Assembly (NCBI GenBank): GCA_041918675.1
Contig: JAYRVF010000012.1
Location: 186,001 to 250,000 of the forward strand
Direction: 5' to 3'
From: SCUB01 sp041918675
GTDB taxonomy: Bacteria; Pseudomonadota; Alphaproteobacteria; Rhizobiales; Xanthobacteraceae
Length of the DNA: 64,000 nt
Below, piece after piece: positions 48,698-59,677 of this stretch; positions within the stretch are counted from its first letter, which is position 1; each line of letters starts with the position of its first letter. Made by a program: the position numbers and the translations under genes. A model generated the notes under the pieces. The model saw nothing but the letters and a program-made list of their open reading frames with translations, was not told the origin of the DNA and searched no databases.

Positions 48698-49732
48698 TCA
48701 GCCGTGGACCAGGCCGACGATGTCCTTGACGCCGACCATCGTCTTTTCGGCGAGCGCGCGGGCGCGCGCGGCGCCGTCGGCCAGCACCGAATCGACATAG
48801 GCCGTGTCCTGAACCAGGCGCTTCATCTCCGCGCCGATGGGTCCGAGCTTGGCGACCGACAATTCGACCAGCGCCGCCTTGAAGACGGAGAATTGCGCGC
48901 CGCCGAATTCACGCAGGACGGCGGCCTTGTTCGAGCCGGCGAGGGCGGCGTGGATGCCGACCAGATTGTCGGCCTCGGGGCGCGATTCCAGCCCCTTCTC
49001 CTCGCTCGGAAGCGGTTCGGGATCGGTCTTGGCCTTGCGGAATTTCTGCGCGATCGCGTCGGCGTCGTCGGTCAGGTTGATGCGCGAATAGTCCGACGCG
49101 TCCGATTTCGACATTTTCTTCGAGCCGTCGCGCAGGCTCATCACGCGCGTCGCGGGCCCCGTGATCACCGGTTCGGGCAGCGGGAAAAACGCGTCGCCGA
49201 AGCCGTGGGCGCGGATCGAATCGGAAAAATCGTTGTTGAACTTCTGCGCGATGTCGCGCGTGAGCTCGAGATGCTGCTTCTGGTCCTCGCCGACCGGCAC
49301 ATGGGTCGCGCGATAGACGAGAATGTCGGCGGCCATCAGGTTGGGATAGGCGTAAAGACCGACGGAAGCGTTTTCGCGGTCCTTGCCCGCCTTCTCCTTG
49401 AACTGGGTCATGCGGTTGAGCCAACCCAGCCGCGCGACGCAGTTGAAAATCCAGGCCAGCTCGGCGTGCTCGGCGACCTGGCTCTGGTTGAAGACGATAT
49501 GCTTTTTCGGATCGATGCCGCAGGCGATGAAGGCGGCCGTCACTTCGCGGATGTTGCGGGAAAGCTCGGCCGGGTCCTGCCAGACCGTGATCGCGTGCAG
49601 GTCGACGACGCAATAGATGCAGTCGTAGCTGTTCTGCAGCTCGACGAATTTGAGGATGGCGCCGAGGTAATTGCCGAGGTGCAAATTCCCCGTCGGCTGT
49701 ACCCCTGAAAAAACCCGCTCCGTGAAAGCCAT
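48698..49732 (-). CDS. trpS: Tryptophanyl-tRNA synthetase
   Basis: A 344-residue class I synthetase that charges tRNA-Trp. The HIGH-type motif is in PTGNLHLGNYLGAI and the KMSKS motif in GSKKMSKSDASDY; EDQKQHLELTRDIA and GLYAYPNLMAADIL lie between. It is 62 bases after murJ, the usual alphaproteobacterial pairing. Confidence 0.96.
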   Translation of the reverse strand: MAFTERVFSGVQPTGNLHLGNYLGAILKFVELQNSYDCIYCVVDLHAITVWQDPAELSRNIREVTAAFIACGIDPKKHIVFNQSQVAEHAELAWIFNCVARLGWLNRMTQFKEKAGKDRENASVGLYAYPNLMAADILVYRATHVPVGEDQKQHLELTRDIAQKFNNDFSDSIRAHGFGDAFFPLPEPVITGPATRVMSLRDGSKKMSKSDASDYSRINLTDDADAIAQKFRKAKTDPEPLPSEEKGLESRPEADNLVGIHAALAGSNKAAVLREFGGAQFSVFKAALVELSVAKLGPIGAEMKRLVQDTAYVDSVLADGAARARALAEKTMVGVKDIVGLVHG

Positions 49733-49794
49733 TCACCGCTCCCATTGGCTGACGAGGGCGGTCCATGCCAGCCCCGAGCCGCCGACGCAAGGCC

Positions 49795-51393
49795 TCATTG
49801 CCGCTCGCGCAGCGCCGCGACGAGGTCGCCGGCACGCGCGAGCCCGAGAAGCTGGATCGCGGCCAGATAGGTCGCAAGTCCCGTGGCGACGAGACCGGCC
49901 AGGATCGCAAGCCTTGCCGTCGCCGACGCCGGCACGCCGGATTGAGGGCCGAAGGTCCAGCCCGAGGTCCAGCCCAAGGTCCAGCCGATCAGCCATTGGG
50001 CGCAGGCGATGACGACGCCCATGACAAGCGCGGAAAGAAGGATGGCGGCGAGGCGCCGCGCGGTGCCTTTTTCCATGACGAGCCAGCCCCGCCGCCACAC
50101 GACCGCGCCGAGCAGCAAGGCGCCGACCCAGGCCGACGACGCGATCGCCGCGGCGATGCCGACATGGCCGAAGCGCGGAAACAGCGCGACCGCGCCGATG
50201 ATCGCCGCGCCGAGGCCGCACAGCGCCGTCAGCATCGGCGCGCTTGTGTCGTCATGCGAAAAGGAAATCGCCGCGAGCAGTTTTTCGAGCACATGGCCGG
50301 GCAGGCCGGCAGCGATGGCGACAAGCGCGGCGGCTACCATCCGGCTGTCGTCGGCGCCGAAGGCTCCGCGCTGGAACAATCCGCTCGCGATCGGCTCGGC
50401 CAGGACCACGAAGGCGATCACCGACGGCAGCGCGAGCCCCATCGCGATCTCGATGCCGCGCGATTGCGCCCGGGCGACGCGGTCGCGTTCGCCCGATTGC
50501 GCGGCGCGCGCGATCAGCGGCACCAGCACGGTCGAGATCGCGAGCGCGGCCACGCCAAGCGGCAATTCGTAGAGGCGATTGGCGTAATAGAGCCACGACA
50601 CGGCCGCGGGCGAGCTCGACGCCACCAGCGCCCCCACGATCAGCTTGAGTTGCGGAATGCCGCCCGCGATCAGCCCGGGTCCGGCCTTGACGAGGAGCCG
50701 CAGCACCTCCGGCGACGGCCGGAAGGAAATGCGCGGCGGCCGCCTCGCCATGCGCCACAGCGCGGCCGAAACGATCGCGATCTGCGCCAGGCCCGCCACC
50801 ACCATCGACGCCGAGAGGATGCGCGCGGCCGTCGCGCTCGCCCGCAAGTCCGCGACCGCGATCACGGCGATCGCGCCGACCAGCACGAAATTGAAGATCA
50901 CCAGGCCATAGGACGCGGCCATGACGCGTCCCTCGCCGTTGAGAATGGCGGCCGCGACCGCCGCGATCCCGGCGCAGGCGAGATAGGGCGCCGACAGGCG
51001 CAGGAACTCCACCGCCAGGCCGAACCGTTCCTCGCCCGCGGCAAATCCCGGCGCCAGCGCCGCGATGATCGTCGGCGCGAAGACGATCACCATCACGGCG
51101 ATGAAGCCGAGCCCGGCCGCCACCACGCCGAACAGATCGCCGGCGAAGCGCGCGGCCTCCTCCGCCCCGCCCTCGCGGCGCAGGCGGAGCCAGGCGGGAA
51201 CAAAGGCCGCGTTCAGGGCGCCTTCGGCGAGCAGCTTGCGGGCGAGATTGGGGATTTGCGTAGCGGCGAAATAGGCGTCGGCGAGCACCCCGGCCCCCAG
51301 CAGCGCCGCGACGCCGATGTCGCGGGCAAAACCCAGAAGGCGCGAGAGCAACGTCGCCCCGCCGACGGCCATGATTTTTCGCGCAAGCGACAT
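49795..51393 (-). CDS. murJ: Lipid II flippase MurJ
   Basis: A 532-residue polytopic membrane protein of the MOP superfamily that moves lipid II across the inner membrane for peptidoglycan synthesis. It starts MSLARKIMAVGGATLLSRLLG, has about 14 hydrophobic helices, and shows LARKLLAEGALNAAFVPAW and the SWLYYANRLYELPLGV stretch typical of MurJ. It is divergent from the PfkB gene across 207 bases (51394-51600), in which no other gene is seen. Confidence 0.95.
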   Translation of the reverse strand: MSLARKIMAVGGATLLSRLLGFARDIGVAALLGAGVLADAYFAATQIPNLARKLLAEGALNAAFVPAWLRLRREGGAEEAARFAGDLFGVVAAGLGFIAVMVIVFAPTIIAALAPGFAAGEERFGLAVEFLRLSAPYLACAGIAAVAAAILNGEGRVMAASYGLVIFNFVLVGAIAVIAVADLRASATAARILSASMVVAGLAQIAIVSAALWRMARRPPRISFRPSPEVLRLLVKAGPGLIAGGIPQLKLIVGALVASSSPAAVSWLYYANRLYELPLGVAALAISTVLVPLIARAAQSGERDRVARAQSRGIEIAMGLALPSVIAFVVLAEPIASGLFQRGAFGADDSRMVAAALVAIAAGLPGHVLEKLLAAISFSHDDTSAPMLTALCGLGAAIIGAVALFPRFGHVGIAAAIASSAWVGALLLGAVVWRRGWLVMEKGTARRLAAILLSALVMGVVIACAQWLIGWTLGWTSGWTFGPQSGVPASATARLAILAGLVATGLATYLAAIQLLGLARAGDLVAALRERQ

Positions 51394-51600
51394 CGATCGC
51401 GGGTCCGTTCCCGTCCGTTCGCGCCGCTATGCCATCATTTCAAGGTCGCGGCCACCGCTTCGCTCGCGAAAGCGCGCCGGAATCGCCGGATTTCCCGGCG
51501 TGTGGACCGAGGTTGCCGTTGCCTTGGGAGGCGCGGGGACTATAGTGCGCGCGCCCGCGCGTCCCGTCCCTCCGATCTTCACTCGCATCCGGCGATCGAC

Positions 51601-52608
51601 ATGACCAATTCACGATTTGACGTTCTCGGCATCGGCAACGCCATCGTCGACATCATCGCGCGCGCCGAGGACGACTTCCTCATCGCCCACGGCATGGCCA
51701 AGGGCGGCATGGCGCTGATCGACGAGCCGCGCGCGACCGCGATCTACGACGCGATGGGCCCGGCGGTCGAGGTTTCCGGCGGCTCGGCCGCCAACACCAT
51801 CGTCGGCGTGGCCAGCTTCGGCGCGCGCGCCGCCTTCGTCGGCAAGGTCAAGGACGATTCGCTCGGCCGCGCCTTCCGCCACGACATCGGCGCGGCGGGG
51901 GTCGACTTCAACACGCCGCCGGCCGCCGGCGGTCCCTCGACCGGGCGCTGCTACATTCTGGTGACACCCGACGGCGAGCGCACGATGAACACCTTCCTCG
52001 GCGCGGCGCAGGATCTCCATCCCGACGATATCGACGCGGACGACGTCGCCGCCTCCGCGATCACCTATCTGGAGGGCTACCTCTGGGATCCGCGCAATGC
52101 CAAGCAGGCCTTCGTCAAGGCGGCCGGGATCGCGCACCAGGCCGGCCGCCTCGTCGCGCTGACGCTGTCGGATTCCTTCTGCGTCGATCGCTACCGCGAC
52201 GAGTTCCTCGATCTGATCCGCACGCGCACGGTCGATCTGGTCTTCGCCAACGAGCACGAGCTGCACGCGCTCTACCAGACGGCGGATTTCGACACCGCGC
52301 TCGCGCAATTGCGGCAGGACGCCAAGCTCGCCGCCGTGACCCGCAGCGAGAAGGGATGCATCATCGTCGCCGAAGGCGGCGGCGAGGACGTCGCGGCCTT
52401 TCCCGTCGAGCGCGTCGTCGACACGACGGGGGCGGGCGACCTGTTCGCGGCGGGATTTCTCGTCGGGCTCGCCCGTGGCGGGGTCTATGAGCAATGCGGG
52501 CGGCTCGGCGCGCTCGCCGCGGCCGAGGTCATCCAGCATCTCGGCGCGCGGCCGGAAGCCTCGCTCAAGGCGCTCGCCCAGGAAAACGGCCTTATCGGCG
52601 GGGATTGA
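51601..52608 (+). CDS. PfkB-family sugar/adenosine kinase
   Basis: A 335-residue ribokinase-fold kinase. VLGIGNAIVDIIARAEDDFL begins it, SGGSAANTIVGVASFGA is the substrate-side glycine motif, and VDTTGAGDLFAAGFLVGL holds the anion hole and catalytic aspartate. It is most like the group annotated as adenosine kinase in alphaproteobacteria, but ribokinase-type substrates cannot be excluded. It begins a plus-strand trio with the MaoC and unknown genes. Confidence 0.87.
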   Translation: MTNSRFDVLGIGNAIVDIIARAEDDFLIAHGMAKGGMALIDEPRATAIYDAMGPAVEVSGGSAANTIVGVASFGARAAFVGKVKDDSLGRAFRHDIGAAGVDFNTPPAAGGPSTGRCYILVTPDGERTMNTFLGAAQDLHPDDIDADDVAASAITYLEGYLWDPRNAKQAFVKAAGIAHQAGRLVALTLSDSFCVDRYRDEFLDLIRTRTVDLVFANEHELHALYQTADFDTALAQLRQDAKLAAVTRSEKGCIIVAEGGGEDVAAFPVERVVDTTGAGDLFAAGFLVGLARGGVYEQCGRLGALAAAEVIQHLGARPEASLKALAQENGLIGGD

Positions 52609-52625
52609 GCGGACGGGGAGCGCGC

Positions 52626-53087
52626 ATGACGCAGGCGGTCGACATCGGCGAGCTGATGGCCCAAGTGGGCCGGGAAATCGGCGTGTCGCTATGGCATCGG
52701 ATCGATCAGGCCACGATCAACGCCTTCGCCGACGCCACCGGCGATCACCAATACATCCATGTCGATCCGGCGCGCGCGGCGCAAACGCCGTTCGGCGGCA
52801 CCATCGCGCACGGACTGCTGACGCTGTCGTTGTCGGCCGTCATGTTCCACGAGGCGGTGCCGCCGATCGCCAACCGCAAGATGGGCATCAATTACGGCTT
52901 CAACAAAGTGCGCTTTCTCGCGCCGGTGAAGTCAGGCTCATCGGTGCGCGGACATTTCCGCCTCAAGGACCTCGCCGATCGCGGCAACAACGAATATGTC
53001 GCCACCTTCGAGATCACCGTCGAGGTCGAGGGCAGCCCCAAGCCCGCGATGATCGCCGAGTGGCTCGGCATGTGGGTGGTGGGGTGA
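52626..53087 (+). CDS. MaoC-family (R)-enoyl-CoA hydratase
   Basis: A 153-residue hot-dog-fold protein. The catalytic Asp/His set is in FADATGDHQYIHVDPARAA, followed by FGGTIAHGLLTLSL and INYGFNKVRFLAPVKSG. Such enzymes hydrate trans-2-enoyl-CoA to (R)-3-hydroxyacyl-CoA, linking beta-oxidation to other uses. GGGGAG precedes the ATG, 17 bases after the kinase gene. The true substrate is unknown. Confidence 0.88.
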   Translation: MTQAVDIGELMAQVGREIGVSLWHRIDQATINAFADATGDHQYIHVDPARAAQTPFGGTIAHGLLTLSLSAVMFHEAVPPIANRKMGINYGFNKVRFLAPVKSGSSVRGHFRLKDLADRGNNEYVATFEITVEVEGSPKPAMIAEWLGMWVVG

Positions 53088-53152
53088 TCGCGCAGCGGGT
53101 CGCGTGATTTCACGGTAGCCGAACGCGGCGACCGCATCGGGGAACATGGCCG

Positions 53153-54319
53153 ATGGATGCCGGACCGCGCGAGCTCGTTGTCCCATATCGTCCGATTCCG
53201 CTCGCGGTGCCGGAGGGCATGAAGCCCAACGAATTCTACAACAGCGCGGAAAACCTGAGCGATCTCACCAACAACAACGGCCTGCTCGGCAATCCCGAGA
53301 ACCTGCTGCTCTACCGCAAGGCGCTCGGCCATAGCTCCGAATTCGACGCATCGATCATCTACAACACGTCGCAACTGATCCTCGACCCGCTCGGCCGGCC
53401 GGTGCGGCGCACGCAGGTGCCGGACGCGGTGAAGCGCGTGTGGAACCGCATGAATCAGGTCATGCTCGAGTTCATGCTGGAAGAATATCCGGACCCCGAG
53501 CGCGCGCTCGTTCTAGCCGGCGAGGCAAGCCTCGACGCGACCTGGCCGTTGACGTCTCCGGGCGTTCCCAGCATTCGCATGTTGCACAACCATTTCATCG
53601 TCTTCCAAATGGACGAATTGAGAACGGCCGCGCTCGCCGATCCCGCCAATCCCAATCTCACCGACGGCGGCCAGCACAGCCTGTTCCAGACGCATGTCCG
53701 CGACGCCTATCGTGATTTCTTCGAGCGCGCGCTCGGCCTGGAGCTTCTCAAGCCGCTCGCGATCGATGACGCGCGCCTGGGCCTTACCGGCTATCCGCAA
53801 GGCCTGCCGGCATGGGAGATTGCCGGCGGCGTCGACTCCTTGAAGAGCGTCCGGTTCTGGCGAGAGTACGACCTCATCCTGATGGGTTTCATCGACTTCT
53901 ACCGCACGTTCTTCTCGCAAGTCTCCTCGCGCAACGCGCCGATGCTGAAGGATGTCTATTTCCCCGCGCAGGTGGAGGCCGTGCTGTTGTTCAACAACGA
54001 ATTCCTCGGCGCCGCCAAGAAGGTCCGCGATCGCTGCATCATCGACGCGCGCTACGCCAACGCCATCCGCTGGCAACCCGCCTTCAAACAGCTCATCTAT
54101 CGCACGGAAGCGGGCCGGCTCGTCGTCACCATCTCGCAGAACTCGATCGGCAACGCGATCACCGAACTCCTGGGCGTGGTGGTCAAGCGCGTGCCGGACG
54201 AGCGGGCCTATGCGCGCTTCGAGCCGAAACTCATCGAGCGGCTTCTCAGGGCGCGCGAAAGGCTCATCGCGGCCGATCTCGGCGGCCCGATCGCAACTCC
54301 GGGCTGGCCGGCTCAATAG
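53153..54319 (+). CDS. Uncharacterised 388-residue protein
   Basis: I do not recognise the family. It is soluble-looking, with no signal peptide or clear membrane segment. Histidines cluster in RMLHNHFIVFQ (His145, His147) and GGQHSLFQTHV (His175, His181), which could be a metal or phosphoryl site; the first motif faintly recalls the HxHxx motif of the HIT/GalT superfamily, but this is weak. Other striking parts are NNNGLLGNPENLLLY and YPQGLPAWEIAGGVDSL. Codon use looks like the neighbours, so it seems resident. It follows the MaoC gene by 65 bases and is convergent with gyrB. Confidence 0.75.
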   Translation: MDAGPRELVVPYRPIPLAVPEGMKPNEFYNSAENLSDLTNNNGLLGNPENLLLYRKALGHSSEFDASIIYNTSQLILDPLGRPVRRTQVPDAVKRVWNRMNQVMLEFMLEEYPDPERALVLAGEASLDATWPLTSPGVPSIRMLHNHFIVFQMDELRTAALADPANPNLTDGGQHSLFQTHVRDAYRDFFERALGLELLKPLAIDDARLGLTGYPQGLPAWEIAGGVDSLKSVRFWREYDLILMGFIDFYRTFFSQVSSRNAPMLKDVYFPAQVEAVLLFNNEFLGAAKKVRDRCIIDARYANAIRWQPAFKQLIYRTEAGRLVVTISQNSIGNAITELLGVVVKRVPDERAYARFEPKLIERLLRARERLIAADLGGPIATPGWPAQ

Positions 54320-54378
54320 AGCTGATGAGCTTGGATCGAAGCCGTCTGGCGCAGCTCTCGAGGCCGCGTTTCACTTCA

Positions 54379-54468
54379 CGTCATGGCCGGGCTTGTCCCG
54401 GCCATCCATGTTCTTGATGGTGAAGCGATATCAACGCGTGGATGCCCGCGACAGGCGCGGGCATGACG
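54379..54468. repeat. Interspersed palindromic repeat between the unknown gene and gyrB
   Basis: Two hairpins back to back within outer arms CGTCATG (54379) and CATGACG (ends 54468). The left reads GGCCGGGCTTGTCCCGGCC; the right has CCCGCGACAGGCGCGGG. It matches the style of a repeat common in Hyphomicrobiales genomes. It sits between convergent gene ends and could also serve as a terminator. Confidence 0.8.
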
Positions 54469-54473
54469 GGTCA

Positions 54474-56909
<2,436 letters not shown>

Positions 56910-57155
56910 GGCCGGGAACCTCTGCGATCGCATCGAACGCGCGGGGCGAATCACCTTCATCGCGCGGCGAGAATGCATGGCCTTTTGACATGAAAGGCGG
57001 GTCCCGTACAGCACAAAAGCGATGGCGGTAACTAGCTGGAATAAAACAGGAAAGAGACGCGCCGCGACGGTATCTGGAAGCCCTTTGACGGGTCGTCGAA
57101 GGCGCCTTTGCGCGGCGCTCGCGCAGCCGCGCGCGAGGGGCGTCCGCGCCCCGCG

Positions 57156-58301
57156 TCAGGCGCTTGCCGGGCGGGCCGAAACCTGCCCCGGCACGACGTC
57201 GAGAAAAGCGGCCGACGGCCCGACTTGGGCGAACGCGGCCGGGTCGGCCCCGCTCATCCAGACCTGCGCGCCGAGCGAAGAAAGCTCATCGAACAGAGCG
57301 CGCCGCCGGTGCGGATCGAGATGGGCCGCGATCTCGTCGAGAAGAAGGATCGGCGTCACGGCGGTCATGTCGCGCACCAGCGCGGCGTGGGCGAGCACGA
57401 GCCCGATCAGCAGCGCCTTCTGCTCGCCGGTCGAGGCCTCGCGCGCCGGGATCGCCTTGGGCGCGAAGACGACGTCAAGATCGGTCAGATGCGCGCCGTC
57501 GAGCGTGCGCCCTGCGGCCGCGTCGCGCGCGCGGCTCTCGCGCAGCGCGCCGCGATAGCGATCCTCGACGGCGGTCGCCGGCTCGTCCGCGAGCGCCCGT
57601 TCGATCCAGCCGTCGAGCGCGATCAGGGCGGAGGGGAACGCGCTGTCGCGCCGCGCGTCGATGACGGCCCTCAGGCGGCGCACGGTTTCGGCGCGGGCCG
57701 CGGCCACGGCGACGGCGAGCTCGGCCGTTTCGTGCTCGACGGCGTCGAGCCAATGGGCGTCGGGGCGCGGCGTTTCGAGCAGGCGGTTGCGCGAGCGCAG
57801 GCTGCGTTCGAGCGCGTTGACGCGGCTGTTATGCTCGCCATCGATCGCCAGCACCAGCCGGTCGAGAAAGCGCCGCCGCTCCGACGCGGGTCCCAGGAAC
57901 AGCCCGTCCATCGCCGGCGTCAGCCAGACGAGCCGCAGATGATCGCCGAAAGCCGCGGCCGAGGCTACCGGCTCCCGGTCGATCCGGCAGGTCCGCGACG
58001 TCGCCGGTCCGTCGGGACCGGGCGGCGCGATGCCGGTGCCCAGCGTGACGAGGCCGAGCGCGCCCTCGACTTCCGCCGAAACCGCCCAGGAGCCGTCGCC
58101 CTGATTGTCGGCCACGTCCTCCAGCGTCGCGCGGCGCAGGCCCCGGCCCGGCGCGAGAAGCGAAATCGCCTCCAGGAAGTTGGTCTTGCCCGCGCCGTTG
58201 GCGCCGACGAGGACGACGCAACGCGCCTCGACCTCGATCGAGGCCGCGCGGTAGGAGCGGAAATGGCTGAGCGAGAGGCGGGTGATGCGCGGAGCGATCA
58301 T
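57156..58301 (-). CDS. recF: DNA replication/repair protein RecF
   Basis: A 381-residue SMC-like ATPase that helps load RecA at gaps through RecOR. The Walker A is LVGANGAGKTNFLEAISLL, the signature region is STGEQKALLIGLVLAHA and Walker B is PILLLDEIAAHLDPHRR. It begins 55 bases downstream of dnaN on the same strand, the classical dnaA-dnaN-recF-gyrB order. Confidence 0.95.
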   Translation of the reverse strand: MIAPRITRLSLSHFRSYRAASIEVEARCVVLVGANGAGKTNFLEAISLLAPGRGLRRATLEDVADNQGDGSWAVSAEVEGALGLVTLGTGIAPPGPDGPATSRTCRIDREPVASAAAFGDHLRLVWLTPAMDGLFLGPASERRRFLDRLVLAIDGEHNSRVNALERSLRSRNRLLETPRPDAHWLDAVEHETAELAVAVAAARAETVRRLRAVIDARRDSAFPSALIALDGWIERALADEPATAVEDRYRGALRESRARDAAAGRTLDGAHLTDLDVVFAPKAIPAREASTGEQKALLIGLVLAHAALVRDMTAVTPILLLDEIAAHLDPHRRRALFDELSSLGAQVWMSGADPAAFAQVGPSAAFLDVVPGQVSARPASA

Positions 58302-58356
58302 GATCGGCTTTCGCGCGTGGTTTCGTCCATGACCGCAGTGGCCAGGCGCGCGGGGG

Positions 58357-59475
58357 TCACACCCGCATCGGCATCAGCACGTAGATCGCGCCCTTGACGT
58401 CGCGGTCCTCGATCAGCGTCGGCGAGCCCGGATCGGCGAGCTTGAGCAACGCCGCCTCGCCGTCGATCTGCGCGGCGATGTCGAGCAAATAGCGCGAGTT
58501 GAAGCCGATATCGAGCTGGTCGGCCGCGTATTCGACCTCGAGCTCCTCGGTGGCGCTGCCCGAATCCGGATTGGTGACCGAAAGCACGAGCCGGCCCGCC
58601 GACAGCGAGAGCTTGACCGCCCGCCCGCGCTCGCTCGAAATCGTCGAGACGCGGTCGACGGCGGCCTCGAATTCCTGCTTGTCGACCACCAGCACCTTGT
58701 CGTTGTTGGCTGGAATGACGCGGCCATAATCGGGGAACGTGCCGTCGATCAGCTTGGAAGTGAGCACCACGTCGCCGATGGTGAACCTGATCTTGCTCTG
58801 CGAGAGTTCAATTGTCACCGCGGCTTCGGTGTCCTCGATCAGGCGCTGGACCTCGCCGACCGTCTTGCGCGGAATGATGACGCCCGGCATGCCCGAGGCG
58901 CCCTTGGGCAGCGCCATTTCCACTTGGGCCAGGCGATGGCCGTCGGTCGCGACCGCGCGCAGCGTCGCCGCCTTGGCGGTGCCGGCCGCGTGCAGGAAGA
59001 TGCCGTTGAGATAGTAGCGCGTCTCCTCGGTCGAGATCGCGAACTGGGTCTTGTCGATCAGCCGCTTGAGATCGGCGGCGGCCAGCGTGAAGGCATGCGT
59101 CAGTTCGCCGGCGGCGAGATCGGGGAAATCGCTTTCCGGCAGCGTCTGCAGCGTGAAGCGCGAGCGCCCCGCGCGGATCGCCAGCACGGCGCGATCGCCG
59201 CCGGCCTCGAGCACGATCTGCGACCCTTCGGGCAGCTTGCGCACGATGTCGTAGAGCATATGCGCGGGCACGGTGGTCGCCCCGCCCGGGGCGACCTCGG
59301 CCGCCAGCGTTTCGGTGATTTCGAGGTCGAGATCGGTCGCGCGCAGGGCGAGCCGCGCGTTCTCCGCCCGGATCAGGACATTGCCGAGGATCGGGATCGT
59401 ATTGCGTCGCTCGACGACGCGGTGGACGTGACCCAGCGACTTGAGAAGCTGCGCGCGCTCGACGGTTACCTTCAT
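58357..59475 (-). CDS. dnaN: DNA polymerase III beta sliding clamp
   Basis: A 372-residue ring-forming clamp that tethers the polymerase to DNA. MKVTVERAQLLKSLGHVHRV starts it, RNTIPILGNVLI and LRATDLDLEI follow, and the C-terminal hydrophobic pocket ends in IYVLMPMRV. The start at 59475 fits the family; in-frame sequence upstream is not conserved. It is 202 bases after dnaA. Confidence 0.97.
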   Translation of the reverse strand: MKVTVERAQLLKSLGHVHRVVERRNTIPILGNVLIRAENARLALRATDLDLEITETLAAEVAPGGATTVPAHMLYDIVRKLPEGSQIVLEAGGDRAVLAIRAGRSRFTLQTLPESDFPDLAAGELTHAFTLAAADLKRLIDKTQFAISTEETRYYLNGIFLHAAGTAKAATLRAVATDGHRLAQVEMALPKGASGMPGVIIPRKTVGEVQRLIEDTEAAVTIELSQSKIRFTIGDVVLTSKLIDGTFPDYGRVIPANNDKVLVVDKQEFEAAVDRVSTISSERGRAVKLSLSAGRLVLSVTNPDSGSATEELEVEYAADQLDIGFNSRYLLDIAAQIDGEAALLKLADPGSPTLIEDRDVKGAIYVLMPMRV

Positions 59476-59677
59476 CCCCAGCCTTGCCTCTTTAGGAAAT
59501 CCCGCGCGCGAAATCCGCGCGGCGCGATGCCGCCCCGCCGCCATTCCGCCTCGCGGCTCGCGCCCGGGGAACGTCGGTCGGGGGGGTCCGCAGGGTGGCG
59601 CGATTGGGCCGGTTTCGCAAGGGCGGGAGCGGGCGGACGCACGCATTTTTAGCGCGTGGGGTCCGCCCCTCCGGGGC

